A stretch of DNA of 64,000 nucleotides from Rathayibacter sp. Leaf185 (GCF_001423885.1 NZ_LMPP01000007.1:37659-101658); one strand, 5' to 3'; shown: positions 16,436-26,550, counted from the first letter of the stretch. Translations and numbers: made by a program. The notes: a model not told the origin generated them from the letters alone.

Positions 16436-17608
16436 ATGCAGAAGGGGGGACTGGGGGTAATGGCGGCGGTCATGGTGCCCGTCGTGGCGGTCGCAATGCT
16501 GTTGTGGGTGCTGTTCTTCGGCGGCTCTGCTGCCGCGGCATGCCTGCCGGGCGGGGGGCCCGTCAACGTCTCCGCCATCCCTGCGGACGCGAAGGTCGGC
16601 GCCTATGGGCACGACCAACTCGTGAACGCTGCACTGATCGTGAACGCGGGAGCCGCGAAGGGGCTCGGCGCGGACGGGCAGACGCTCGGCGTGCAGACAG
16701 CGATCGGGGAGTCCTCCCTGGTGAACATCACCCACGGGGACGGTGCGATCAACCCGGACGGGTCAGTTGCCGACTCGATCGGACTGTTCCAGCAGCAGTC
16801 GAGCTGGGGCACCGTTGAGCAGCGAATGGACCCGACGACCTCGGCGGGCTTCTTCTACGACCGCCTCGTCGCGGTCGAGGGTTGGCAGTCGATGGAGCCC
16901 TCGATCGCGATCAACAATGTCCAGCGCAACGCCGACCCGAACCACTACACGAAGTACCGCGCCGACGCCGTGGCGATCATGACCTACCTCAACGGCCTCG
17001 GCAGCAGCACGACCGCCCCCGCGACGACCGCTGCACCGGTCGATGTTCCGTCGACGCCGGCCAGCACCGCACCTGCGACGGCTGCGCCGATCGGTGGATG
17101 CGTCGCCGTATCTGGCGACGCGCAGTCCCTCGCAGCCGGCCTCGTGACGGCGATGGACGAGGGGCGCCTGCGACTGCTCGAGGAAAGGTACGCGCAGCAG
17201 ATCCGCGACATGGCCGCCGGGACCGCCAAGGAGAACTGTGGCATCGACGTGCGGATCCTCCAGATCATCACCATCGCGCTGAACACGTTCGGGAAGGTCG
17301 GCGTCTCCGACCTCAACCGCCAGTGCACCGGATCCCTCCTAGGCGCCGGCACCGGCTCTTCGCACTGGATGAACGGCGGCGGGAACGCGGTCGATTTCTT
17401 CTCCTTCGACGGCACGGCCACGACCGGCTGCGACGTGAACGCGCTCACGCTCCTCACCGTCCTGGACCCACAGGTTCCGGCGGGCTCGCGTGCCGGGCAG
17501 ATCCAGTGCCGCTCGACCAGCTACCAGCACATCACCCAGTTCACAGACACCCCGAACCACCTGCACTTCGACGTCGCCTACGCCGACGGCCCCCTCACCA
17601 CCGGATAG
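16436..17608 (+). CDS. T4SS peptidoglycan hydrolase, lysozyme-like plus M15-like domains
   Basis: A 390-residue membrane-anchored protein (transmembrane segment near residues 10-35). Residues ~60-180 look like a transglycosylase domain: AIGESSLVNI, DSIGLFQQQSSWGT and a pattern common in conjugative and phage wall hydrolases. After a Thr/Ala/Pro linker, residues ~240-390 carry SSHWMNGGGNAVDF and NHLHFDV, the S-x-H-x(2-3)-G-x-A-x-D and H-x-H zinc pattern of M15/VanX-like peptidases. Two enzymes on one chain would cut glycan and peptide (VirB1-like role). An internal ATG at 16460 is an alternative start. Confidence 0.75.
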   Translation: MQKGGLGVMAAVMVPVVAVAMLLWVLFFGGSAAAACLPGGGPVNVSAIPADAKVGAYGHDQLVNAALIVNAGAAKGLGADGQTLGVQTAIGESSLVNITHGDGAINPDGSVADSIGLFQQQSSWGTVEQRMDPTTSAGFFYDRLVAVEGWQSMEPSIAINNVQRNADPNHYTKYRADAVAIMTYLNGLGSSTTAPATTAAPVDVPSTPASTAPATAAPIGGCVAVSGDAQSLAAGLVTAMDEGRLRLLEERYAQQIRDMAAGTAKENCGIDVRILQIITIALNTFGKVGVSDLNRQCTGSLLGAGTGSSHWMNGGGNAVDFFSFDGTATTGCDVNALTLLTVLDPQVPAGSRAGQIQCRSTSYQHITQFTDTPNHLHFDVAYADGPLTTG

Positions 17609-17680
17609 CCGGACCTTTTCGGCGCCCTCACCGGCGGCGCCGAACACCCCGCACCACCACCACACGAAACGGAGAACACC

Positions 17681-17986
17681 ATGTCTGTACTCGCCCTCAC
17701 CTCCGACCTGATCACAGCCGCCGGCAGCTTCGGGGCCGTCGTCCCCGACCCGGGCCCCGGGGGCATGCCGCCCGGATTCGAGGCCTTCACCACCGTCATG
17801 GGCTGGGCCAAATGGGTCGGCCTCGGCGTCGCCGTCGTCGGCCTGATCATCCTCGGCGTCACCATGACCGTCTCCGCCCGCCGCGGCGAAGGCGGAGAGA
17901 TCGGCGGCTGGCTCGGCCGACTCCTCGTCGGCGTCATCATCGTCTCCGCCGCGTTCACGATCGTCGGCTTCCTCATGGGCAGCTAG
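17681..17986 (+). CDS. Pilin-like small T4SS membrane protein (VirB2/TrbC-like)
   Basis: A 101-residue protein with two transmembrane segments (~45-65 and ~80-99), a Pro/Gly-rich N-terminal segment and a short basic loop (SARRGEGGEIG). Size, topology and position just before the VirB8- and VirB6-like genes suit a VirB2/TrbC pilin-like subunit; sequence alone does not prove it. Confidence 0.6.
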   Translation: MSVLALTSDLITAAGSFGAVVPDPGPGGMPPGFEAFTTVMGWAKWVGLGVAVVGLIILGVTMTVSARRGEGGEIGGWLGRLLVGVIIVSAAFTIVGFLMGS

Positions 17987-18031
17987 CGCACGAGGACACC
18001 GACCGGCATCACCAACGAGAGGCACGACGTC

Positions 18032-18763
18032 ATGAGCGACACGCAGTCCCGCAACCCGTTCACCAGTCGAGAATTCATCTTCGGAGCGATCGTCTTCGGA
18101 ATTCTCGTCCTGGCCGCGATCCTGCTCGCCGTCACGTCCCTGGACAGTGGTGGCGGGCAGGGCACCGCCATGCCCGCCACCACTGCAACGCCCACCTCCC
18201 AGGCCTCAGAGCTCGACGCCGATGCTGCAAGCATCTGCGGCCTCCCTGGACTCGACGAGAGCGGCAGCCTCGCTGCCGCACCCGACGCGGAGTGGACCAT
18301 CGTCGGGACCATGGCAGCGCCCTCCTCGGACGATGCAGGGCCTGGCGTCGTCGACGCCGACGGAGTCCGCAGCTGCTTCGCGCACACCGTGGAAGGCGCA
18401 GCTTTCGCGGTCGCAAACCTCTGGGCGATGGGAACGGACGGCCGTCTGAGCGACCTCGTCACCGAACGCCTCACCGTCCCCGGCCCCGGTCGAGACGCCG
18501 CGCTGGCCCGCGAGACCACTCAGAGCAACACCGGCCTGAGCTCCCAGATCGCCGGCGTGAAAGTCCTCGCCTACGACGGCCAGAACGCCACCATCGACAT
18601 CGCCTTCCAGATCTCCGACGGACGTCTCATCAGCTTCCCCTACGCCCTCAGCTGGTCCGAGGGCGACTGGAAGTTCGTGCTCACCGACGACGGACTCCCC
18701 ACCTTCCGCCCGGTCGCTCTGCAGAGCCTCGGCGGCTACCTCCCTTGGAGCGGCACCACATGA
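18032..18763 (+). CDS. VirB8/TcpC-like T4SS bitopic protein
   Basis: A 243-residue protein: short cytosolic N-terminus, one transmembrane segment (~15-36), a Thr/Ser-rich linker, then a soluble domain of ~170 residues that could be the NTF2-like fold of VirB8/TcpC. Its stop overlaps the start of the VirB6-like gene (ATGA). Confidence 0.6.
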   Translation: MSDTQSRNPFTSREFIFGAIVFGILVLAAILLAVTSLDSGGGQGTAMPATTATPTSQASELDADAASICGLPGLDESGSLAAAPDAEWTIVGTMAAPSSDDAGPGVVDADGVRSCFAHTVEGAAFAVANLWAMGTDGRLSDLVTERLTVPGPGRDAALARETTQSNTGLSSQIAGVKVLAYDGQNATIDIAFQISDGRLISFPYALSWSEGDWKFVLTDDGLPTFRPVALQSLGGYLPWSGTT

Positions 18764-20370
18764 CCCCAGTCCCCGACAAAGAGCCGTGCTCCGTCGTCGA
18801 CGTTCTCTGCTGGACCGGAGAAGGCATCGGCAACGTCGTCTCGCAGGCGTCGAACGACGCTCTGCAGCAGTTCGTCAACAACATCCTGGAGGGCTTCGGC
18901 AAAGCGGTCGTCTCGCTCGGCACCCTCTGGGTGAACGTTCCCTCCCCGGTGACCGTCGTCGACCGGGGAGGCGGCGTTAACGGCGGCGGCACACCGCCTC
19001 TTCCCGAAGCGTTTGAGACGATCCTCGGCTACGTGACGTGGGTCGCCGCGGGCCTCGCGGTCATGTCGTTGATCATCGCCGGCGTCATGATGAGCACCCG
19101 TCGCCGCCACGGCGACGGCGAAGCGCACATGGGACGCATCGGCGTCATCATCTTCGCCGTCTTCCTGCTCTCCTCCGCGTCCGCACTCGTGACAGGGTTC
19201 CTGCCCTTGGCCCTGCACCTGAACGAGTCCTCGAGCACCGTCGGCTGGGTGCAGGGGCAGCTCGAGTGGTACGCCGGCGGGCTCGCGATCCTCTCGATAC
19301 TCGTCGCCGCCGGCCGCATGGTGTGGACGCAGCGCGCAGGCGAGCTGCGCACCCTCGCCCGATCGGTGCTGACGCTGATCGCCGTCGCCGGAGCGGGACT
19401 CGTCGTGATCCGCCTCGCCACGCAAGCCGGGGACGCGTTCTCGGTCTGGATCCTCAACAACTCCACCGACTGCGACGTCACCAACGGCGAGAGCAACTGC
19501 TTCGGCACCAACGTCTTCGCGATGATCTCTCTCACCGCAACCGCTCCCATCGGCCTGATCGGCCTCTTCCTCCTCGGGATCCTCGCCGTGCTGATGACAT
19601 ACGTTCAGATCGCGCTGATGGTGTTCCGCGGCGCGATGCTCGTCGTCCTCGCCGGCATCTTCCCGATCGCCGCGGCCGCGACGAACACCGAGATCGGGCA
19701 GCAGTGGTTCAAGAAGACCCTCGCCTGGACCCTCGCCTTCATCCTCTACAAGCCCGCCGCGGCGATCGTCTACGCGATCGCCTTCCGAATGACCGGCACT
19801 GACCTGTTCAAGTCGGACGGCACCGGGCTGTTCCAGATCGTCACCGGCCTCGCGCTGATGCTCATCGCGCTCGTAGCCCTGCCCGCTCTGATGCGCTTCC
19901 TCGTCCCCGCTGTCGCCTCGGTGGGCGGCGGTGGTGGCGGGGCCGGCCTCCTGCTCGGTGCGGCCGCGGCCGGTGGAGCGGCGGAGATTGCCAGCGGAGC
20001 GATCCGCTCGCGCAGCGGAGGTGACAGCGGCGGGGGCGGAGGAACGCCCGGCGGCGGCGGCTTCGGCTCCGCACCGTCCGGCAGCAGCGCCTCCGCCGGC
20101 AGCAAGGGGTCACCCGCTGCGACTCCGGCCGCGTCCGGTGCAGGCGGCCGCGCAGCAGCAGGCGGTGGCGCAGCTGGCGGAGCTGCGGCCGGCGGTGGCG
20201 CGGCAGCGGGCGGTGCGGCGGCAGGCGGTGGTGCCGCAGCCGCGGCAGGAGGCCCGATCGGTGTCGGCCTTGCGGTGGCCGGGAAGGCCGCCGAGGGTGC
20301 GAAGCACGCAGCAGGAGCGGTCAAGGCCGCCACGGACGACGCCACTGGCGCCAACGGAAGCGGGAACTGA
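18760..20370 (+). CDS. TrbL/VirB6-like T4SS channel protein
   Basis: A 536-residue polytopic protein with about seven or eight transmembrane segments up to residue ~390, then a ~140-residue tail almost entirely Gly, Ala and Ser. This is typical of TrbL/VirB6 proteins in actinobacterial T4SS. The ATG at 18760 is chosen by overlap with the previous stop; the frame is open far upstream only because of high GC. It ends overlapping the SCO6880 gene. Confidence 0.8.
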   Translation: MTPVPDKEPCSVVDVLCWTGEGIGNVVSQASNDALQQFVNNILEGFGKAVVSLGTLWVNVPSPVTVVDRGGGVNGGGTPPLPEAFETILGYVTWVAAGLAVMSLIIAGVMMSTRRRHGDGEAHMGRIGVIIFAVFLLSSASALVTGFLPLALHLNESSSTVGWVQGQLEWYAGGLAILSILVAAGRMVWTQRAGELRTLARSVLTLIAVAGAGLVVIRLATQAGDAFSVWILNNSTDCDVTNGESNCFGTNVFAMISLTATAPIGLIGLFLLGILAVLMTYVQIALMVFRGAMLVVLAGIFPIAAAATNTEIGQQWFKKTLAWTLAFILYKPAAAIVYAIAFRMTGTDLFKSDGTGLFQIVTGLALMLIALVALPALMRFLVPAVASVGGGGGGAGLLLGAAAAGGAAEIASGAIRSRSGGDSGGGGGTPGGGGFGSAPSGSSASAGSKGSPAATPAASGAGGRAAAGGGAAGGAAAGGGAAAGGAAAGGGAAAAAGGPIGVGLAVAGKAAEGAKHAAGAVKAATDDATGANGSGN

Positions 20371-21887
20371 TGAGCACGACGACTCCCACGCGCAGCGCTG
20401 AGGCGCCGCGCACGTACGGCAACTGGCGTCGCCCGCAGACTGCGGGACTCGGCGGCCTCGGACAGCTCGCCACGGGCGTGCTGTTCGTCGGCATCCTCTC
20501 CTCGATCATCGCGTCGATGTTCTCCGGCCTCGGGGCCGCGCTCGTCGTCGCCGCGATCTTCGGCGGGATCTTGCTGACGGTTTCGGTGAAGGACAAGCAC
20601 GGGCAGAGCGCCCTCGGAAGGACGGTGAATCGCGTGAACTGGATGCGGACGAAGGCCAAGGGAGCGAACGTCTACCGTTCCGGTCCCGCGGGCAGAGCGA
20701 AGTGGGGCACGTTCCAGCTCCCCGGGCTGGCTGCGGCGTCGCAGCTCTCCGAGCACGAGGACTCGCACGGGCGCCGATTCGCTCTCGTACATGTCCCCTC
20801 GACCAAGCACTACACCGTCGTGATCGCTACAGAGCCGGACGGGGCCGCGCTGGTGGATCAGGAGCAGGTCAACAACCAGGTCGCGGAGTACGGCATCTGG
20901 CTCTCCAATCTCGGAGACGAGCCCGGCATCGAGGCGGCCTCCGTCACCGTCGAGACGGCCCCCGATACCGGTACGCGGCTGCGGTCGGAGGTCGAGGGGT
21001 CGATGGACCCGGATACGCCGGAGTTCGCTCGAGCGATGCTCTCTGAGGTCGTCAGCAGCTACCCGGTCGGGTCGGCCACGATCCGCGCCTACGTCGCGAT
21101 CACCTTCTCCTCCCTCTCCCGCATCGGCGGGAAGCGCCGCAACGCGAAGGAGGTCGCCGCCGACCTCGCCGCCCGCCTCCCCGGGCTCACGACCAGCCTC
21201 GCCGCCACCGGTGCGGGCGCTGCGCGGCCGCTCGGCGCTCAGGAGCTGTGCGAGGTGATCCGCGTCGCCTACGACCCCGCCGCCGCCGTCCTGATCGATG
21301 AGGCCCGCGCCTCCGGGGATGTGCCCGAGCTGTCCTGGACGGACGTCGGCCCTGCGGCCGCGGAGTCCCGGTGGGAGTCGTACCGGCACGACGGCGCCGT
21401 GTCCACGTCGTGGACGATGACCTCCCCGCCGCGCGGTGTCGTGCAGTCCGGGATCCTTGCCCGTCTGCTGGCCCCGCACCGCGACGTCGCCCGCAAGCGC
21501 GTCACCCTGCTCTACCGCCCCATCGACCCGGCCCGCGCCGCGGCGATCGTGGAGGCGGACCTGAACGCGGCGCAGTTCAACAGCTCCGCGTCGACCAAGC
21601 CCACCGCCCGCTCGACCCTCTCCACCCGCTCCGCCCAGGCGACCGCGGCGGAAGAGGCCTCCGGCGCCGGCCTGCTCAACTTCGGCCTGATCGTCACCGC
21701 GACGACCACCGACGCCGTGCACGAAGCGGACGCGCGCGCGGCGATCGACTCGCTGACCGCCGCAGCGCGTCTTCGGGTGCGGCCGGCGTTCGGGTCGCAG
21801 GACACCGTGTTCGCTGCGGGTCTGCCGCTGGGCCTCGTGCTCCCGCGTCACCTGCGCCTGCCCACCGAAGTGAGGGAGTCCCTGTGA
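20370..21887 (+). CDS. SCO6880 family T4SS protein
   Basis: A 505-residue protein with two N-terminal transmembrane segments (~28-70, VirB3/PrgI-like) followed by a large soluble part. It matches the SCO6880 family, understood as the VirB3 plus VirB4 N-terminal portion of actinobacterial conjugation systems; the ATPase domain is on the next gene. The motif LLYRPIDPARAAAIVEAD recalls VirB4 N-domains. Overlaps of 1 nt before and 4 nt after indicate a tight operon. Confidence 0.8.
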   Translation: MSTTTPTRSAEAPRTYGNWRRPQTAGLGGLGQLATGVLFVGILSSIIASMFSGLGAALVVAAIFGGILLTVSVKDKHGQSALGRTVNRVNWMRTKAKGANVYRSGPAGRAKWGTFQLPGLAAASQLSEHEDSHGRRFALVHVPSTKHYTVVIATEPDGAALVDQEQVNNQVAEYGIWLSNLGDEPGIEAASVTVETAPDTGTRLRSEVEGSMDPDTPEFARAMLSEVVSSYPVGSATIRAYVAITFSSLSRIGGKRRNAKEVAADLAARLPGLTTSLAATGAGAARPLGAQELCEVIRVAYDPAAAVLIDEARASGDVPELSWTDVGPAAAESRWESYRHDGAVSTSWTMTSPPRGVVQSGILARLLAPHRDVARKRVTLLYRPIDPARAAAIVEADLNAAQFNSSASTKPTARSTLSTRSAQATAAEEASGAGLLNFGLIVTATTTDAVHEADARAAIDSLTAAARLRVRPAFGSQDTVFAAGLPLGLVLPRHLRLPTEVRESL

Positions 21888-23863
21888 GCCTGATCACCCG
21901 CCTGTTCTCCTCGAACAGCGACAACGAGCTCGAACCCGGCGAGGACGCCCTGCCGGACGGAGCGGTCACCGCCGCCCACGGCGACACGACGGGGGAGGAG
22001 CTGACCGGCGACGGCCTGCCCACCGGTGCCGTGTCGTCCTCGGCAGAGCCCGGCACCGACACGGCCACACCCTCGCAGCGAGCAGCGCGCGGGCAGAGCG
22101 GAGCTCCGGCCGCGGCGATCGTGCAGCGGCCGACACTCACCAGGGAGCGCACCACCCCGCGCACCCGGCGCCGGGAAGGGAAGAAGATCGAGATCCCGCA
22201 CGGCGGGAAGAAGAAGAGCCAGGGGACGGCGCTGCGCCGTCCCCTGCGCCCGAGCATCCGCGGATGGCTCGGCCGCGGCGGCGGTGAAGCCGTCAACGTC
22301 ACGGCCGCAGACGAGTTCCGCGGGACGACCGTCCAGGTGTGCGGGCTCTACCCGTTCTCCGTCGGCACCGGTACGCCGATGATCGGGGTACCGCTGGGGA
22401 AGAACCTCTCCACCGGCGCCTCCGTCTGCTGCGACCCGATCAGCTGGTTCCAGCGCGCAAACCTCATCAGCAACCCGTCGATGTTCGTGCTCGGCAAGCC
22501 CGGCCTCGGGAAGTCCTCGCTGACCCGCCGCATGGCCGCCGGCCTCGCCGGATACGGCACGATCCCGCTCGTGCTAGGCGACTTGAAGCCGGATTACGTG
22601 GATCTGATCGAAGCCCTCGACGGGCAAGTGATCCCTCTCGGCCGTGGCCGCGGCTACCTGAACATCCTCGACCCCGGCGAGGCGTCGGAGGCGGCGCAGC
22701 GCCTCCGTGACGAGGCCGACCGCTCGCTCGAGCGGGCCGACGAGCTCGCGCACCAGGTCGACGCGCTCGGCGTCTCCGACGACACCGCGGCGATGATCGC
22801 GGAGGTCGGCCGGCTGCGCAAGCACGCCGCGAAGGTGCAGCGCCTCGCGCACCAGGTCCTCGCGGACGCCCACGGCCGCCGACACACGATGGTCGCCGCG
22901 CTCCTGACGATCCTCCGCTCCCAGCCGCCGAGCGACCGTGAAGAGACGATCATCGACCGGGCGCTGAAGTACCTGGACGAGCACCACCAGGGAGTGCCGG
23001 TCCTCGCGGACCTCCTGCGCGTGATACAGGAGGCGCCGGACGAGGTTCGTCAGGTCGCGTTGGACCGCGGGAACATCGAGAAGTACAAGGACGTCACCGA
23101 GAACCTCGAAGCCTCCCTCATCGGCCTCACCACCGGTGGACGCCTGGGCGAGGTGTTCTCGAAGCAGACGACCACGCCGATGCGCCGGGACCGGCCCGTC
23201 GTCTACGACGTGTCCTCGATCGACGACTCCGAAGGTGACCTCCAGGCCGCGATCCTCCTCGCCTGCTGGTCGGCCGGCTTCGGGACCGTCAACGTCGCGG
23301 CCGCTCTCGCGGACGCGGAGCTCGAACCGCAGCGGCACTACTTCGTGATCCTGGACGAGCTGTGGCGGGCGCTGCGCGCGGGCAAGGGCATGGTCGATCG
23401 CGTCGACGCGCTCACCCGCCTGAACCGCGCGCGCGGTGTCGGCCTGGCGATGATCAGCCACACGATGTCGGACCTCCTCGCGCTCGCATCGCAGGAGGAC
23501 CAGATGAAGGCGAAGGGCTTCGTGGAGCGCTCGGGCATGGTGATCTGCGGTGGCCTGCCCGGTGCTGAGATGCCGCTGCTGACGTCGGCGGTGCCGATGT
23601 CGATCGCGGAGCAGGGGATGCTCACCTCCTGGCAGGACCCGCCCGCCTGGGACCCCGTGTCCGGCCACGAGTCCGAGCCTCCCGGCCGCGGCCGCTTCCT
23701 GATCAAGGTCGGCGGCCGTCCCGGGATCCCGGTGCGCGTCGAGCTGACCGCGGCGGAGAAGGAGGTCAACGACACCAACAAGCTCTGGCACGCGACTTCC
23801 CGTGCCGGACGCGCGGCGGAGCCGCTGCCCACCGATCCCGTGAACGTCGAGATCCTGCCGTGA
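21884..23863 (+). CDS. VirB4-type T4SS ATPase
   Basis: A 659-residue protein starting with GTG that overlaps the previous stop (GTGA). After a charged, low-complexity N-terminal ~140 residues comes the ATPase domain: Walker A VLGKPGLGKSSLTRR near residue 205 and Walker B YFVILDELWRAL near 488, with VGLAMISHT as the following conserved segment. This is the C-terminal VirB4 motor that energises the secretion channel. Confidence 0.85.
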   Translation: MSLITRLFSSNSDNELEPGEDALPDGAVTAAHGDTTGEELTGDGLPTGAVSSSAEPGTDTATPSQRAARGQSGAPAAAIVQRPTLTRERTTPRTRRREGKKIEIPHGGKKKSQGTALRRPLRPSIRGWLGRGGGEAVNVTAADEFRGTTVQVCGLYPFSVGTGTPMIGVPLGKNLSTGASVCCDPISWFQRANLISNPSMFVLGKPGLGKSSLTRRMAAGLAGYGTIPLVLGDLKPDYVDLIEALDGQVIPLGRGRGYLNILDPGEASEAAQRLRDEADRSLERADELAHQVDALGVSDDTAAMIAEVGRLRKHAAKVQRLAHQVLADAHGRRHTMVAALLTILRSQPPSDREETIIDRALKYLDEHHQGVPVLADLLRVIQEAPDEVRQVALDRGNIEKYKDVTENLEASLIGLTTGGRLGEVFSKQTTTPMRRDRPVVYDVSSIDDSEGDLQAAILLACWSAGFGTVNVAAALADAELEPQRHYFVILDELWRALRAGKGMVDRVDALTRLNRARGVGLAMISHTMSDLLALASQEDQMKAKGFVERSGMVICGGLPGAEMPLLTSAVPMSIAEQGMLTSWQDPPAWDPVSGHESEPPGRGRFLIKVGGRPGIPVRVELTAAEKEVNDTNKLWHATSRAGRAAEPLPTDPVNVEILP

Positions 23864-24051
23864 GCGTTCTCGTCGCTCTCGGCGCGAGCTGCGTCGCGGC
23901 CGGCGCCGCCGGCGCCTCGATCATCAGCGCGATCCGCGCCCGCCAGCGCACCGCGGACCGCGACCGGTTCCTGCTCACCCTCTGCTGGGCCGGCGTCGGG
24001 CTCCTAGCCGGCTTCGTCGCCTGGGACCAGTGGGACCGGGTGATCGCGTGA
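23860..24051 (+). CDS. Small membrane protein in the T4SS operon
   Basis: A 63-residue protein, GTG start overlapping the VirB4 stop. It has two hydrophobic segments (~2-24 and ~38-58) around a basic loop (RARQRTADRDR). No family recognised; its fixed place between virB4 and virD4 suggests an accessory subunit. Confidence 0.6.
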   Translation: MSVLVALGASCVAAGAAGASIISAIRARQRTADRDRFLLTLCWAGVGLLAGFVAWDQWDRVIA

Positions 24052-24260
24052 GCTGCCCGTCGACGCTCGCGTTCGAGGGCTACCGCTGGACCTGCCAGCG
24101 AGCGGCGCCGGGGGAGCACGGCTTCCACACGACCGACCTCCCCGTCTCCTTCGTGGAGCGGGGCCTCGCGGTCCTCTCCTGGGGGACCTCGCACCAAGCA
24201 CCCGCCAACGACTGCACCCCGCGGTGGGCCGGCCCGATCTACACGGAGGAGTCCGCATGA
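24048..24260 (+). CDS. Small hypothetical protein in the T4SS operon
   Basis: A 70-residue soluble protein, GTG start overlapping the preceding stop. Four Cys/Trp-containing motifs (SCPSTLAFEGYRWTCQRA; NDCTPRWAGP) suggest a small disulfide or zinc-bound fold. It ends overlapping the virD4 gene. Function unknown. Confidence 0.55.
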   Translation: MSCPSTLAFEGYRWTCQRAAPGEHGFHTTDLPVSFVERGLAVLSWGTSHQAPANDCTPRWAGPIYTEESA

Positions 24261-26092
24261 GCGCCACCGCCAACAACCGCCGCCGCGAACCCGGCAAGGC
24301 CAACAACGACGCCCTGATGCTCGGCGCCGCCCTCGTGGCGATCACTGCGATCGGCATCGTCTGGGTGGCCGTCGCGGTCGGTTCCAAGCTCGACGGCGTG
24401 AACGAGGGCTTGCCCTCGGACCCGTTCGAAATCATCTCGGGCCTGTTCCGCGGCCGCGTGGTGTGGTCGACGTCCGCAACGATGATCGCCGCGGCCGCCG
24501 TCGCGATCATCGTCCTCGTGGGCCTCTGGGTCGTGTGGATGCGCTCGCTCGGGCGGAAGAACCGCTCGAGCGTGGACCACGCCGCCCGATACATGGCGAC
24601 GCCGCGTGATCTGGCGCCGATGATGCGCAAGGAGGCGTTGAAGAAGTCCGCCCGCCTCGGCGTCGCTGAGAACCCCGGCGTCCCGGTGGGCCGGCTGCAC
24701 CTGGGGAAGCAGATGCTCTACGCCTCGTTCGAGGACATGATGCTGCTGATCGCCGGCCCCCGCGTCGGCAAGTCGACCTCGCTCGTCATCCCCGCGATCA
24801 TGGCCGCCCCGGGCGCTGTGGTCACGACGTCGAACAAGCGCGATGTGCTCGACGCGACCCGTGACGTGCGCGCCGCCAAGGGCCACGTGTGGGTCTTCGA
24901 CCCGCAGCGAGTCGCGTTCGAGGACGCGACCTGGTGGTGGAACCCGCTTTCCTACGTCACCGACGACACCAAGGCCGCGAAGCTCGCGACGCACTTCGCC
25001 TCCGGCACTCGGACGATGAACGCGAAGACCGACGCCTACTTCGACGGCAAGGGCCAAGAGCTGCTGTCCGACCTGCTGCTCGCGGCCGCGGCCGGCAACC
25101 GGCCGATCAGCGACGTGCTGCTCTGGCTGACCTCCGTCGAGGACGAGACACCCGTCGAGCTCCTGCACGACAACGGCTACCCGACCAACGCGCGAGCCGT
25201 CCGCGGCATCATGAACACCGCCGAGAAAGCCCGCGACGGCATCTACTCGACCGCCCAGGGCATGGCCGTGTGCTTGAAGAGCGCCGCGACCGCCGACTGG
25301 GTGAACGCCCGCCCGAACGACACCCGTCTCCAGTTCGTCCCGGAAACGTTCGTCACGTCGACGGAGACGCTGTACTCGCTGTCGAAGGAGGGCGCCGGCA
25401 CCGCCGGCCCCCTCGTCACCGCCCTCACCGCCGCGACGATCGAGGCCGCGGAGGAGCACGCAGCACGCTCCCGAGGCGGGCGCCTCGCGACGCCGCTCGT
25501 CGCCGTTCTGGACGAGGCCGCGAACGTCTGCCGGTGGAAGGACCTTCCCGACCTGTACTCGCACTACGGCTCGCGCGGAATCCCGATCATGGCCGTGTTC
25601 CAGTCCTGGTCCCAGGGCGTCGGCGTGTTCGGCAAGGAAGGCATGCTCAAGCTCTGGTCCGCCGCGAACGTGAAGCTCTACGCCGGCGGAGTCGCGGAAG
25701 ACGAGTTCCTGCGCACCCTCTCCGAACTGATCGGCACCTACGACAAAGAGACCACCTCCGCCAGCTACAACAAGGGCGTCCGCTCCACCACCTCCGCGCT
25801 GCGCCGAGAGAAGATCCTCGAAGTCGCCGACCTCACCAGCATGAGCCGCGGCCGCGCAATCATGCTCTCCTCCGGCTCCCGCGCCGCCCTCGTCGACACC
25901 GTGCCCTGGTACAACGGCCCCAAGGAGCAGGTCGCCGCAATCAACGCCTCCATCGCCGCCCACGACGCCAGCAGCGCACCCGCGAACACCGCACCCGTCG
26001 CACCCGTCGTGACGGTCATGCCTCCGCTCGAGGCGCAGCCAGTGGCGGACGTCGACGCGGACCAGGACGAGACTCTCCGGAGCGAGCGATGA
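24257..26092 (+). CDS. VirD4/TcpA-type conjugative coupling ATPase
   Basis: A 611-residue protein. Two N-terminal transmembrane segments (~17-45, ~75-105), Walker A LIAGPRVGKSTS near residue 180 and Walker B VAVLDEAANV near 420 identify a TraG/VirD4-like coupling protein, which brings the relaxase-DNA complex to the channel. The ATG at 24257 overlaps the previous stop. The last ~50 residues are Ala/Pro-rich. Confidence 0.9.
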   Translation: MSATANNRRREPGKANNDALMLGAALVAITAIGIVWVAVAVGSKLDGVNEGLPSDPFEIISGLFRGRVVWSTSATMIAAAAVAIIVLVGLWVVWMRSLGRKNRSSVDHAARYMATPRDLAPMMRKEALKKSARLGVAENPGVPVGRLHLGKQMLYASFEDMMLLIAGPRVGKSTSLVIPAIMAAPGAVVTTSNKRDVLDATRDVRAAKGHVWVFDPQRVAFEDATWWWNPLSYVTDDTKAAKLATHFASGTRTMNAKTDAYFDGKGQELLSDLLLAAAAGNRPISDVLLWLTSVEDETPVELLHDNGYPTNARAVRGIMNTAEKARDGIYSTAQGMAVCLKSAATADWVNARPNDTRLQFVPETFVTSTETLYSLSKEGAGTAGPLVTALTAATIEAAEEHAARSRGGRLATPLVAVLDEAANVCRWKDLPDLYSHYGSRGIPIMAVFQSWSQGVGVFGKEGMLKLWSAANVKLYAGGVAEDEFLRTLSELIGTYDKETTSASYNKGVRSTTSALRREKILEVADLTSMSRGRAIMLSSGSRAALVDTVPWYNGPKEQVAAINASIAAHDASSAPANTAPVAPVVTVMPPLEAQPVADVDADQDETLRSER

Positions 26093-26550
26093 GCGACGAG
26101 GACCTGTTCGACGTCGACACGGATGCGTTCTCAGCCCCGGTCCGACCCGTCAGCCTGCACCCCATCGAGGTGGAAGACGTGGACGAGGAAGAGGTACCGG
26201 CGACGTACTTCGGATCCGCCGACGAGTGGGTCCGCAAGTTCCTCCGGCCCTCCTACCGGCGCCGAGTGACAGCCAAGGGCCAGGCGGCCGGCGATCGGTG
26301 GGCGGCTGAGTGGTGGAGCAGCGTCGAGGCGCTGACCCGCATCGAAGCCCTCTGGCGAATGTGGGAAGAGATCCGCACCAGCGCCGGCTCACTCAGCGCC
26401 TACTGGATCAACCACCTCGACCCTCACATGAGAGTCCTACTCTCACCCAACGGCCCGTTCGCGACGTCGACCGACGAGAACCGGCCAGGCGACATGCTGC
26501 CCTACACCGCACCGCCGACCGGGATGTTCCCGTCGGACGCGCAAAATTGA
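26089..26550 (+). CDS. DUF4913 domain-containing protein
   Basis: A 153-residue acidic protein, ATG overlapping the virD4 stop. The core FGSADEWVRKFLRPSYRRR...WAAEWWSSVEALTRIEALWR fits DUF4913, which recurs at the end of actinobacterial T4SS operons. Function unknown; it may help recruit substrate to the coupling protein. It is the last gene of the operon. Confidence 0.75.
   Translation: MSDEDLFDVDTDAFSAPVRPVSLHPIEVEDVDEEEVPATYFGSADEWVRKFLRPSYRRRVTAKGQAAGDRWAAEWWSSVEALTRIEALWRMWEEIRTSAGSLSAYWINHLDPHMRVLLSPNGPFATSTDENRPGDMLPYTAPPTGMFPSDAQN

Noticed and set aside
16882..18759. A 626-codon upstream extension of the VirB6-like frame
   Set aside because: It overlaps the wall hydrolase, pilin-like and VirB8-like genes and has no protein-like composition; the real start overlaps the previous stop at 18760.
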